64,000 bases of DNA from Shewanella gaetbuli (lineage in GTDB: Bacteria > Pseudomonadota > Gammaproteobacteria > Enterobacterales > Shewanellaceae): positions 124,001 through 188,000 of the forward strand of contig NZ_JAKIKP010000007.1 of the NCBI RefSeq assembly GCF_023284065.1, in the 5' to 3' direction. Position 1 is the first letter of the stretch; the number at the start of each line of letters is the position of its first letter. Below, one piece after another: positions 1 to 8,987 of the stretch. A model generated the notes under the pieces. The model saw only the letters and a list, made by a program, of their open reading frames with translations. It was not told where the DNA came from and did not search any database. The position numbers and the translations under genes are program-made.

Positions 1-29
1 TCTGTAACTTTATTAAAGCTTTGTGATTA

Positions 30-604
30 TGTAACTTTAACCATCACTATATCGATCACATTTTAAGAGAGTTTTCCTCATTTAATCACTTGTAAAATAT
101 TAGCAGTAAATCATTCAGCGATTCATGTAGCCGATCATAATTATATTCTTCAATTCAACTATCAGCGATTTCCCTAACCTCAGTCAAGCCACTGGACAAA
201 TAACAATCTAATACTTCATTTCGATACGTACGGCTAAATGGTTCAATATACACATGTTGTGAAGGTATCCTAGGCATAATGATGTATAACTTGATGTCAT
301 TTTGCTCAGCCCAAACCTCAAGTACATGTGAAATAAACTCAGGCCCATGATCTGTCTTAACCGCTTTGAATAACCAAGATAGACGACAATCGGGTCAAAC
401 ACGCGTATCTCAAGCCAACACAACACCTAAGCCAAATTTATTAATGGCATAGTGAGCTAAGACCTTTCGCTCTGCTGGCTTTATATCTTTTACTCAACAA
501 TATCTTTGGGTACCATATTCTGTAAACTGACGTCAGCAAACATATTTTTAAGTTTGGTGTTCTCGGCTTCTAATTCTCGCATACGAGTTAAATCAGAGGC
601 TTGA
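30..604 (-). mobile_element. Degenerate IS3-family element (remnant)
   Basis: This stretch matches the intact IS at 41,720-42,915 in the same orientation but is full of substitutions. It keeps the orfB-side terminal inverted repeat near 30-50, the 3' part of orfB and the 3' part of orfA. A large internal piece of orfB is missing: the sequence jumps near position 405 from the middle of the gene to its start. The orfA-side end is also missing, since homology stops near 604. The A-rich frameshift site of the live copy is destroyed. No functional transposase can be made. Confidence 0.88.
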
Positions 605-641
605 AGTAATATTGAGCTAACTGTTGAAATCAAATTTAGTT

Positions 642-677
642 CCATTGGCTATAGAATGCTTATTCTATAGCCAATGG
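642..677. repeat. Perfect 16-bp inverted repeat (hairpin)
   Basis: The arms CCATTGGCTATAGAAT and ATTCTATAGCCAATGG flank a 4-base loop, GCTT. The right arm is followed by TTTCTTTT, which gives it a weak resemblance to a plus-strand terminator, but the stem is AT-rich and no intact plus-strand gene precedes it. It lies about 40 bp from the broken end of the IS remnant and downstream of the minus-strand ankyrin/LprI gene. It may be a terminator for that gene or the end of a lost element. Confidence 0.6.
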
Positions 678-861
678 TTTCTTTTAAAAGTTTCACAAAG
701 TAAAATCCTTTTTACCTAGGTATATAAGGTGAAGGATCAATCAATAAAAATTTTTAATGAAAAATCAATTGATTCAGTTTATCTCGGTCTGCAAATAGCA
801 TTTCCTCATATTAATTAAGCATCAAGTACACTAATCTAAGTTGAGCTAAGCTACCGTATGC

Positions 862-2643
862 TTACAACACAATAAACTCAAAAGCTCGAATGCGTTCTCG
901 ATACTCTCTAGATATACATTCAACAATATTAGGCTTTACAGAGCATAATTGGTCGATGTTCCTAAGCCATCGTATTTGATCAGTCTTTAGAGCCTGTGAG
1001 TTGGGGGACTGGTCGTATGATTCAGAATATAGATAGCTAAGCTCTCTGTCGTATTCCGATAACATTTCATCTGAGCAAATGGCTTTCTCTCTTGTACTTG
1101 TTGCTAGCTCGCAATTGAAACTAGGCCCTGATTGAGAAAGATAAGCTCGAGCCTTGCTTGAGTTGAATCGCCAATTCTTATCCATGTAGCTAAAATAGTT
1201 ATTCCCCATACTATCTTTCACATTAGGATCTACACCCGCATCAAGTATTAGTTGTATTGTTCTTTGGCTTGAATTCTCTGCAGCATACATCAGAGCCGTT
1301 CGACCATAAGTCACCATATTCTCAGCAAGTGGAAAGTCGAAGCGAGCAGTGTTAATGGTTCTTGCGTTGATTAGCTCAGGAATTTTTAGCAAGGTTGATA
1401 CGGCCTTCGAATTATTCATATGAGCAGCGTACATTAGAAGGTTTTTACCGAATGCATTGACCTCAGATAAAGAGCAGTTGGGAGTTGAGCCAGAACATTC
1501 TGTTATTAAATCATCAAGTACTGTTGGTTTATCCAATACTATCGATAGGCAGTCGGCCATACTCCTTTTGTTATCATGATAATAATCAAAAGATTTACTA
1601 CGAATGATCGCTTGGCAACTTTTTACTATTGAATCAGAATCATCGTTTGAAAGTGCATTTGCGAGTTGCTTTAACTGACTCCGCCCAATTTCATCAAGCT
1701 GTTTTCGGTCATAATCAGAGTAAACTTTATCCAAAACCAGTGAAGCAAGATTATTAGCATCTAGCTGACGAGAAACATCACGAAAATAGCCTTCTAAGTA
1801 TGATCGGTTTATGGATGCGATGTTTTTGGCGGCCCCCAATTCTCTGACTGACCAAGCGTCACTTTGAGCAAGATACAGAAAACTATCGACTTCTTTAGAA
1901 CTTTCAAATTCCTCCGTATGGACAGTAGGGCGGTAAATGATATCCAACATTAAATCATGATTCTTAGAATAATAAGGACTTCCTGCGCTCCCGAAATGGC
2001 CTTTGATATCTGTCATAAAGTATCTCAGACCATGACGATACGCTAAGTCAAGGCCTGCATTTTTTACATCAACTGATATCGGTGGTTCTACTTGGCAGAC
2101 TTCTTTACTCTGACTATTGTCAAGTAAATACACGGAAATTGGCCTATATAGCCCAGAAGTTGCCATTACATAAGCTTGATCTTCAAAATGGAAGACATTC
2201 CAAAATGAGCTATGTAACCACCCAAATGGCCCTGCATTATGAAAACTGCCTTGGAGTGCTTTATCATTATCTACCAGATATTTATATATAAGGCCTCGCC
2301 ACCATTCAAATCCATTGATTTGCAGTCGTAAATCTTCATTCTTGGATTTGTCGCTTGATGAGAAATTCAAAGATTTAGGAGAAGTCTCGGCAGAGTCAAG
2401 TGACCACCTTGTCCAAACAAAATCATCTCTCACAAATGGTGCCTGTACTATCAGTTGGCTATCATCTTTAAGGTTTGCCTTGCTCGCCATTCTTAAAGAA
2501 TAACTGTCAGCCTGTGCACTTGAATAAACCTTATTTAACTCTTGAGTAATTGCTTGGCATACTGGTAGTTGGGAGCCTGCATAAGCAATAGAAGTTTGGC
2601 CTATTAATACAATCAAGGCGATTAATAGAAAAGTATTTTTCAT
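862..2643 (-). CDS. Secreted ankyrin-repeat protein with C-terminal LprI-like domain
   Basis: The 593-residue protein begins with a typical signal peptide of about 22 residues (Lys, hydrophobic core, then AYA), so it should reach the periplasm. The first two thirds are unfamiliar. Residues about 395-505 contain two ankyrin-like units (NLLMYAA and TALMYAA followed by LL-type helices). Residues about 515-590 resemble the DUF1311/LprI lysozyme-inhibitor domain, with spaced cysteines (CELATS, AICSDE, a later Cys pair) and an RWL motif. Ankyrin plus LprI suggests periplasmic protein binding, possibly lysozyme inhibition; this is inference. It lies downstream of the zorC-like gene on the same strand with a 132-bp gap, so it may or may not belong to that module. 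Confidence 0.75.
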   Translation of the reverse strand: MKNTFLLIALIVLIGQTSIAYAGSQLPVCQAITQELNKVYSSAQADSYSLRMASKANLKDDSQLIVQAPFVRDDFVWTRWSLDSAETSPKSLNFSSSDKSKNEDLRLQINGFEWWRGLIYKYLVDNDKALQGSFHNAGPFGWLHSSFWNVFHFEDQAYVMATSGLYRPISVYLLDNSQSKEVCQVEPPISVDVKNAGLDLAYRHGLRYFMTDIKGHFGSAGSPYYSKNHDLMLDIIYRPTVHTEEFESSKEVDSFLYLAQSDAWSVRELGAAKNIASINRSYLEGYFRDVSRQLDANNLASLVLDKVYSDYDRKQLDEIGRSQLKQLANALSNDDSDSIVKSCQAIIRSKSFDYYHDNKRSMADCLSIVLDKPTVLDDLITECSGSTPNCSLSEVNAFGKNLLMYAAHMNNSKAVSTLLKIPELINARTINTARFDFPLAENMVTYGRTALMYAAENSSQRTIQLILDAGVDPNVKDSMGNNYFSYMDKNWRFNSSKARAYLSQSGPSFNCELATSTREKAICSDEMLSEYDRELSYLYSESYDQSPNSQALKTDQIRWLRNIDQLCSVKPNIVECISREYRERIRAFEFIVL

Positions 2644-2775
2644 GGTAGTACCACTTAGTTTGAATTCTGGACGATAAATTATGTTCGCAGGGAACTTAAT
2701 GTTTGTTTCTAAATCTAGCTATTAATTTTCATGAAGACTAACCAATTAATAGTTTTTTGCAATTGCCACGGTGCA

Positions 2776-4800
2776 TCAATATCTTTCAAGTAGCTTAGCT
2801 AGTTGTGCTAAATCTTTATCTGATGCGACACCAACATACTTATCAGCGTAAATAAATTGTGGCTCATTCCAATTCGCACGTTCAACTGAAAATATTTTTT
2901 CACCTGGATATGTCTGGAAAAGTAACGAGTTCTTTCTTCCCGATTGATTTTGAATCAAGTTACGGTCTAATATTACCCAACCATAATAACTCGAGTAACC
3001 AATCCAAATTTTTCGAACGGTGTTGAGTGAAGTAATCACTTTTTGAAATTCTAACTTCTTCTTCGCAAATCTAGATAAGTTAGCAGCCTTAGCGAATACA
3101 GCCGCTTCTTTGTGACCAGCTTCAGCTATATTCATAATAAGATCTTCGCCCTTAGTCCTTTGAGGAGCAGTACCTTGCATAAGCATTAAACCTAACTGCC
3201 ATTTAGCTTGGTTATTATTCTCGCTGGCCGCCTGTTCTAATAATTGCATATGTGCTTTTTCAGAATCCAACTCTTTAGCCACGATTGCTCTGGAATATAA
3301 AGTAGCTCCAGCATCAGAGAGCTCTTTTGAATCACCATACTTCGGATTCATTAATTCCAACTTCCAAAAGTTGCGTAACCACATCTCCATCTTTTCCGCA
3401 CGGTCTTTTAAAAAAGTTGAACTAGGCTTGACGATACCGGTTTCATAGGAATATCTGGCTGCAGTCTTTGGAAGTCCGACAAAAAACTCAGTCCGCTTAT
3501 TTGGCAAAATGGTGTACTTTTCTCGTAACAGCTTTTCACAAAAGTGCTGCCAAGATGTTAGGTGGTCATGAATATCCGCTTGCACAAAATCTAGAATATC
3601 TTTAATAGAAAGAGCACCGTTATTAAACAGAGCTTTAGCATTCCATTCTATGTTTTTGAAGATGCGAGTTTCACTAAATTGACCTCTTAAGAACTCAACA
3701 ATGATGACCTTTTCAAGCTCAAATATTAAAATCTCAGTTTGGAAATTTGAACACGCCTTTAGTACTTCAACGTTGGCAGGGATCGCCCTCATTTGCTCTT
3801 CAATGTATTCATAACTAGTTTGTGGAAGTAACACGCGAATACGATTAAAACGCTCTGAGTAATTTGACCAAAATGAAGCACGACTTTTAATTTGGCGTTG
3901 TTCAAACTCTTCTAACGCAAGCTGCTGTGCTGCATTTTGACTGCATAGCATTCTAGTAATTAACTTTAATTCAAAAAAATTTGATAGGTTAAACTTACGT
4001 TTAAGTAGCGCTCTAGCTTCAACACTTAACTCATACCAATAGGTATCTTTTTTCATTGGCAAACAATGTTCTTCAATTATAGTTGTACTAACTTCACCAT
4101 AAGTATCAATTTGAAGTTTTCTGACAAATTCATCACAATACTTTATCCTATCCTTGGTCGTATCCAACGAATAGAAGCAGCTAGTAATCCAAAGAACATC
4201 GCTTTTAGTGTGTAAATTTTCTTGTAATACGCTAATAATCAAACTTGCAACTTTTTGTATATACGTATTAGCCAATGGTAAGCGTAAAGACTTAACTCGC
4301 TGCTTGGGAGTCATTTTTTTGCTATAACAATCGAGGATCATTACTTTAAAATCACTTTTGTAAAGTGCTAACAACCAATCAATTTTCTGTGAGACTATTG
4401 AATCGAGTCCTTTAGTTGTTCTAGCTATTTCCATGGTTTCAAGTAACTGATAAACGATGCTACTCGGCTTTCCATCTAATGCTAAAGCAACCTTAAAAAA
4501 TGCAATATTACCTAAAATTTTATTGCTACATATTGCAGTCCACACCGCTCGACATGCATCAAACACGTCGTCTTCACATAAGTTTTGCCATTGAAGAGGG
4601 TTTTCAATGACGTCTAACCATTCACAAATTGAGATATTTGCATACAGCCCCTCATCAACTAGTTTGACTATCTCTTTTAGAGTTTTAGGAGGAAAGCTTG
4701 GCAAAATTATCTCGCCACCTCCTATAGATAAAAAATCTTCAGCTAAGTCTTTATCTATGCCATTAATGCTTGGCAACTCTGGTAAAGAAAAAGAAAACAT
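2776..4800 (-). CDS. zorC: ZorC-like protein of a Zorya anti-phage module
   Basis: This protein of about 674 residues is encoded directly after ZorB, where ZorC sits in type I Zorya. A region of the FWSNYSERF type near the middle recalls the EH_signature family to which ZorC belongs, but I assign it mainly by position. The C-terminal third has Sel1/TPR-like helices (AHMQLLEQA, WQLGLMLMQG). In known type I systems ZorC works with the ZorAB motor and the nuclease-helicase ZorD. No ZorD follows; the next gene is a secreted ankyrin protein. I prefer the ATG at 4800, one base after the zorB stop; a TTG at 4812 would overlap zorB. It is longer than I would expect for ZorC. Confidence 0.62.
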   Translation of the reverse strand: MFSFSLPELPSINGIDKDLAEDFLSIGGGEIILPSFPPKTLKEIVKLVDEGLYANISICEWLDVIENPLQWQNLCEDDVFDACRAVWTAICSNKILGNIAFFKVALALDGKPSSIVYQLLETMEIARTTKGLDSIVSQKIDWLLALYKSDFKVMILDCYSKKMTPKQRVKSLRLPLANTYIQKVASLIISVLQENLHTKSDVLWITSCFYSLDTTKDRIKYCDEFVRKLQIDTYGEVSTTIIEEHCLPMKKDTYWYELSVEARALLKRKFNLSNFFELKLITRMLCSQNAAQQLALEEFEQRQIKSRASFWSNYSERFNRIRVLLPQTSYEYIEEQMRAIPANVEVLKACSNFQTEILIFELEKVIIVEFLRGQFSETRIFKNIEWNAKALFNNGALSIKDILDFVQADIHDHLTSWQHFCEKLLREKYTILPNKRTEFFVGLPKTAARYSYETGIVKPSSTFLKDRAEKMEMWLRNFWKLELMNPKYGDSKELSDAGATLYSRAIVAKELDSEKAHMQLLEQAASENNNQAKWQLGLMLMQGTAPQRTKGEDLIMNIAEAGHKEAAVFAKAANLSRFAKKKLEFQKVITSLNTVRKIWIGYSSYYGWVILDRNLIQNQSGRKNSLLFQTYPGEKIFSVERANWNEPQFIYADKYVGVASDKDLAQLAKLLERY

Positions 4801-4801
4801 A

Positions 4802-5461
4802 TTACTTTTCAACTTTCTCTACCTCTGAAAAGTGCCCTAAAAACTCATCATCTTTAAATTGGAATCGAAACTTTACTTTACGATCTGATGCATTTACATT
4901 AATCGGGTCTGCCTCTATCGGCCCTCGGCCAGATATGACCACTTTGTCAAAGAAGCGCGCTTTATTCTCGAACTCCATCGAATTAATAAAAGTGATAACA
5001 CTGTTGGCACGTAATACACTTAACTCCATGTTGCGATTAAATGCACCTTCCGAACTGGAGTGGCCTTCAATAACAATACGGCTTACTTCTTGTGCCGTTG
5101 CATCACTTTGAAAAATAACGTCTGAATAAATGGGTATAAATGTACTCAAAAATTTCTGACCAGATTCTTTCAATTTATAATCATCTAGATCAAATAATAT
5201 CGAGTCAGTGATAGAGATGTCACCGGTATCTGAATCAGCTTGCACCTCTATACCCACTGCATTTAGCGCGTCGTTAATCCCTTTAATAATGACTACTCGA
5301 GTATTTTGACTATCTTCATATACTTCTGATATTTGGACTAAAGCACTAATTAGCAATAATGCAAAAATCATTAGTAGTACGGACATTAAATCGCCAATCG
5401 AAAGCCAAACCCCTGATTCATCGGCATCAACAGTTTTCAGTTCAGTACTAAACCCACGCAT
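4802..5461 (-). CDS. zorB: ZorB, OmpA-like stator partner of Zorya
   Basis: The 219-residue protein has one N-terminal membrane helix (about residues 20-45) containing an Asp at residue 24 in the motif IGDLMSV, at the place of the ion-carrying Asp in MotB/ZorB stators. The C-terminal half is an OmpA/MotB-type peptidoglycan-binding domain with the signature IEGHSSSEGAFNRNMELS and an RA(N)SV helix. It should pair with ZorA in the inner membrane and anchor the complex to the cell wall. Its ATG overlaps the zorA stop by one base (TAATG), indicating translational coupling. Confidence 0.88.
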   Translation of the reverse strand: MRGFSTELKTVDADESGVWLSIGDLMSVLLMIFALLLISALVQISEVYEDSQNTRVVIIKGINDALNAVGIEVQADSDTGDISITDSILFDLDDYKLKESGQKFLSTFIPIYSDVIFQSDATAQEVSRIVIEGHSSSEGAFNRNMELSVLRANSVITFINSMEFENKARFFDKVVISGRGPIEADPINVNASDRKVKFRFQFKDDEFLGHFSEVEKVEK

Positions 5462-7872
5462 TAGGAAATCAACTCATGTTCTGCTTCAAACTCACGAAGC
5501 TGAACTTGCGAAGTAATCAGATAGCTTGCCGCTTGCGATAGCTTATTGTGAATAGTTGAGGCAGACTGATCAAAATCTTTGAAGAAGGTTTCAAAGCTTT
5601 CATTAGCCCGAGTAAAATAATCATCCATTGCTTTCGGTAAATTCTCAGTCACATTTGTAAATGTTGCAGCGGCTTTAGAGTACTCTTTTTTCAACAAAGC
5701 AATTTCACGACCCATTGTATGAGCCGCATCTTGAAGTTCTGCCATTTTAGATACTTCATTTAAACCTATTGCTTTAGCTACACGCTCTACTGTTTGTGCA
5801 GATGCCTCTAAATTTTGGTACTGGGCAGTTAGTTCTTGAAGCAAATTATGGCGAGCTTTGTACTCACTTTCGAACACTTGACGGAAATTATCGACAACTT
5901 CATTCAAGCCATTACGCTGCTTGCTTAAGCTATTTTCTAACAGGCTATTTTGCTGTTCAAAGTAGTTTGTAAGATTCTCTTGGTACTGCACTCGGAAGGC
6001 TTCAAGTTCACTTTGTACCGTCTCTGACATTGATTTAACTTTGTTGTCTATATCACCTAAACCTTGTTGAAGCTCAGTTTTGGCTGACTCCATGACGCCA
6101 CTGGCTTCAATACCGACTAACTTAATAACATCGGCCTGTTCTTTAAAGATCATCTGTGAACTTGCTACTAAATTAGCAATTCGAGTCTCCATTTCGCCAA
6201 ATAAGTGCGACTCCTCATCACGGCGTAATTTTACTGAGGTTTCAAAATCTTTGTGAGCCCTATTCATCAACGCTGTTGCGGCATCCCCAGTATTAGCAAT
6301 AACAGTCGATTGAGCCTGGAATGAATTAGAAACATCGTGTAATAGAATACTAATTCGTTTTTCAATCTCACCAAATAAGTACGACTCCTCGTCACGACGT
6401 AACTCAACCGAAGTTTCAAAGTCTTCCTGAGCCTTGTTAATTAATGCGGTTGCGACATCACCTGTTTTGGCAATAACTGTTGACTGTGCTTCGAAAGAGT
6501 TTGATGTCTCGTTAAGCAAAGCATTAATCCGTGTAGTAACATCTTCAAATAGCGCCCTTTCAGAAACTTGGCGTTGATCTAATGCAAGCTCTAATGACTC
6601 TTTCATACCTTCAAATGCCGATGCTGCATCTTGTGAGCTTTGTTCAAATGCCACTCGCTGCTGGTCCATGCCTTGTGAGGCACCTTGGAGCATATTATTA
6701 ACCTCTGTAGCTATTTGACTCATTGCTCCTTGAGTGTCTTCTTTAAAGCTCGATAAAATTGTTTGTAAAGACTTTGCAAACGATTGCAACTGAGCCATAG
6801 TTTCTTTTTGGAATCCATCAATTGTATTAACTGTTTCTGACGTCGTTGTAATCACGCGCTCAACATTGGCATTCAAGGTAGCAGTAACAGTGTTACTCTC
6901 GCTTACTGCTGCACTAGTTTTACTAAGCTCCTCAGTAACTGGCTCAATAAGTTCTGACTTCATCTCTCCAATTAATAGTTGTACTAATTCTTTCTGTGAT
7001 TGTTCCTTGATGTCACGCAAGGTAGCAAGCTCAACCTTTATTGCCTCTAACGTTGGTACCATTGTGACTTCAATTGACGAAGACAAGGCTGATGCAACTC
7101 TTTCTGCAATCACATCACCATTAAATGACTCACCTAATTTATTTAAAGCCGAAGATGTCTGCTCCATCTTCTCGCCCATCGTCTCCATTACTTTAGATGA
7201 GCGTAATTGCGCTTCAATAACCTGCTCTTGTCCTTCATTTGACATGTTTTTTAAATAATAAATAGCACTGGCTTCATAGTATTCCTTTGAAATAGCATAA
7301 ATGAATGTTTTCTGAGCCTTTGCAACTGAACTAGAAGAGAATTTAATAAGCCCCATAAAAATTGCAGAAGTACTTAACCCTGCTAACGATGTATAAAACG
7401 CAGTTTTCATGCCTTCTAAAAGTTCAGCAGCTGATGCAAGTAATGCTTTTGAATCGCCAGACATTCCAAACTGGCTTAAACCTAGAGTAATACCCAAAAA
7501 TGTACCAGTTATACCGATACTAGTTAATAGAGCTGGTACCAATTTGTAACGATTTGGATCATATGCTGGTATCATTTGAGAAATAGGTGTTTTTGATAAC
7601 CAAAGTGCCCCTTTAGATTCTATCTCAAGGAAATCAGCTTTTGGTGAATATATAAGATGGTTGGTAACCCACAACCTTTGAGCACTATTTAGGGAGTCCA
7701 TACTTAAATAATTATTATCGCTATTACTCTTCACTTTTAGAAGATCTTGTAGCTGCGACTTTGCTCTATTACTCGAAAGGATTTCTCTAATGGTAAAGAA
7801 ACAAAAAATAAGTACTGTGATCGAAATGATAAGATCTGTTACCAGATCTCCAGAAGTAAAATTATTAAACAT
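5461..7872 (-). CDS. zorA: ZorA, MotA/ExbB-like proton channel with long coiled-coil tail
   Basis: The protein of about 803 residues has an N-terminal membrane helix (about 11-30) and two further hydrophobic segments near 105-126 and 155-177. The motifs GITGTFLGITLG and TSLAGLSTSAIF are typical of MotA/TolQ/ExbB proteins. About 600 predicted coiled-coil residues follow; long cytoplasmic tails are known in ZorA and transmit phage sensing. The tail contains a 58-residue tandem repeat. I take the ATG at 7872 (MFNNF), preceded by AGGTTG, over a TTG at 7878. It follows the small upstream gene by 7 bases and overlaps zorB by one base. Confidence 0.88.
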   Translation of the reverse strand: MFNNFTSGDLVTDLIISITVLIFCFFTIREILSSNRAKSQLQDLLKVKSNSDNNYLSMDSLNSAQRLWVTNHLIYSPKADFLEIESKGALWLSKTPISQMIPAYDPNRYKLVPALLTSIGITGTFLGITLGLSQFGMSGDSKALLASAAELLEGMKTAFYTSLAGLSTSAIFMGLIKFSSSSVAKAQKTFIYAISKEYYEASAIYYLKNMSNEGQEQVIEAQLRSSKVMETMGEKMEQTSSALNKLGESFNGDVIAERVASALSSSIEVTMVPTLEAIKVELATLRDIKEQSQKELVQLLIGEMKSELIEPVTEELSKTSAAVSESNTVTATLNANVERVITTTSETVNTIDGFQKETMAQLQSFAKSLQTILSSFKEDTQGAMSQIATEVNNMLQGASQGMDQQRVAFEQSSQDAASAFEGMKESLELALDQRQVSERALFEDVTTRINALLNETSNSFEAQSTVIAKTGDVATALINKAQEDFETSVELRRDEESYLFGEIEKRISILLHDVSNSFQAQSTVIANTGDAATALMNRAHKDFETSVKLRRDEESHLFGEMETRIANLVASSQMIFKEQADVIKLVGIEASGVMESAKTELQQGLGDIDNKVKSMSETVQSELEAFRVQYQENLTNYFEQQNSLLENSLSKQRNGLNEVVDNFRQVFESEYKARHNLLQELTAQYQNLEASAQTVERVAKAIGLNEVSKMAELQDAAHTMGREIALLKKEYSKAAATFTNVTENLPKAMDDYFTRANESFETFFKDFDQSASTIHNKLSQAASYLITSQVQLREFEAEHELIS
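6181..6528 (-). repeat. 174-bp tandem duplication inside zorA
   Basis: Two adjacent 174-bp units (6181-6354 and 6355-6528) are clearly related at the DNA level. They encode 58-residue repeats with the shared motif FETSV-LRRDEES-LFGE. A more diverged third unit can be traced on the higher-coordinate side. The repeats lie at about residues 448-563 of the ZorA tail and keep the heptad phase, so they change tail length without breaking the coiled coil. Confidence 0.85.
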
Positions 7873-7879
7873 GGACAAC

Positions 7880-8218
7880 CTATTGTTTCAAGAAACTTTC
7901 AATTTCTTCTATTGTAAAAATGTCATGAGCAATTCTTGCAGGTAAATGCTCTGCATCGCTTCGCAATACTCCATTAATGGTTACAGGATGTTTTAGGCGA
8001 ACGCTATAAACCTGCTCTTCATGATCATGACTATCTGTAGCGACCATTAAATATGCATCATTCGAAAACTCTCTAAGTAAAGTCGCTTGCAAAGAGGATT
8101 TAGTATCTCGAAAAGAATTTGTAGCAGGAAAGTTATTGCCAAACTGCTCTTTAGATAATTTCCATGCATGATTCACAGCAATGATCCGTGAAATTATTTC
8201 ATTTTTTAGAACCGTCAT
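7880..8218 (-). CDS. Small protein of unknown function leading the Zorya operon
   Basis: I do not recognise this 112-residue acidic protein. It has no signal peptide or membrane segment. It is mixed alpha/beta with a central charged stretch (DSHDHEEQ) and ends in a helix (TIEEIESFLKQ). The ATG at 8218 is chosen because GGGAGGGG lies 7-10 bases upstream. It ends 7 bases before zorA and is first in the operon, so it is very likely co-expressed with zorAB. It might be an extra component or regulator of this Zorya variant. Confidence 0.75.
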   Translation of the reverse strand: MTVLKNEIISRIIAVNHAWKLSKEQFGNNFPATNSFRDTKSSLQATLLREFSNDAYLMVATDSHDHEEQVYSVRLKHPVTINGVLRSDAEHLPARIAHDIFTIEEIESFLKQ

Positions 8219-8253
8219 AACTATATCCCCTCCCAATTAATACAAACAAAATC

Positions 8254-8281
8254 ATTTTAAGATTTAACATGTGTTGTTCAA
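8254..8281 (-). promoter_or_regulatory. Candidate sigma-70 promoter of the Zorya operon
   Basis: On the minus strand a TTGAAC -35 box (8276-8281) is separated by 16 bases from a TAAAAT -10 box (8254-8259). The -10 box lies about 35 bases before the start codon of the first gene of the operon. The match is good but AT-rich intergenic DNA gives chance hits. Confidence 0.45.
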
Positions 8282-8987
8282 GCAAGCATGTTCATTGAAT
8301 TTTAAGGAATTTTCCAAAAAGGAAGACATTAATTTAATTAAAGTATTATTAAGTTATCGGTAGGTGTACAACACGAATAACCAGAGGTTTAAAATTACTT
8401 GGTTTAAGAAGTGACTAATGACTTTTATACCTGTCCACATCTAAGTTGTAATGTTCTAAAATTAAGGGAACTAACTCAAGAATTTTGTGCTTCTTACTTT
8501 TAACTTAAACATTTATCCAACATTCCACCAACCTTATCTGCCTCAGTGTTGATGATACTCAATAAACCACTTTAATTTTAATAACAATTAACCAGAACAA
8601 GCATTAAGCCACCTAGTTAAATATAAGGTTGAGTTTAATTGTTAAAGTAAAATGGCTAGATACCAAACAGTAACGGTAACCAAGTCATTAGCTTTAACTG
8701 GTTACATATATCACTTTTCAAGAAAAAAAGTGAAGAGCAAATATAGATAATTAACACAAAAATTAAGAGTCAAATATGTAAAAAATTGACTCATTTATCT
8801 TGTAATAATTTTTTAAATCTTGACCAAAAAAATTAACAGAATCAAAACAAACAGCAGGCAAATCTAGCATAAATATAACAGAATAATTTTATATTCAAAA
8901 GTTTTATAGATAAAGCTGACAAAAAGATCGACTTTCTATAAATTAATTCATAAGTATTTTATTCAATTATCAATTAATCCTAAAAAT
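8282..8987. other. AT-rich intergenic region between divergent genes
   Basis: About 700 bp without a credible gene separates the Zorya operon (minus) from the coiled-coil gene (plus). It is strongly AT-rich. Two short inverted repeats are visible: GTAACC/GGTTAC near 8679-8706 and GAGTCAA/TTGACTC at 8667-8692 plus 100 (8767-8773 and 8786-8792). It should hold the promoters of both flanking genes, but I see no clear plus-strand promoter and no RNA gene. Confidence 0.55.

Noticed and set aside
208..426. Open frame of 72 codons on the minus strand
   Set aside because: It lies within the degenerate IS and is a frame-shifted piece of the transposase, not a gene.
2719..2758. CTATTAATT/AATTAATAG hairpin followed by six T on the plus strand
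   Set aside because: It looks like a plus-strand terminator but no plus-strand gene precedes it, and the stem is very weak.
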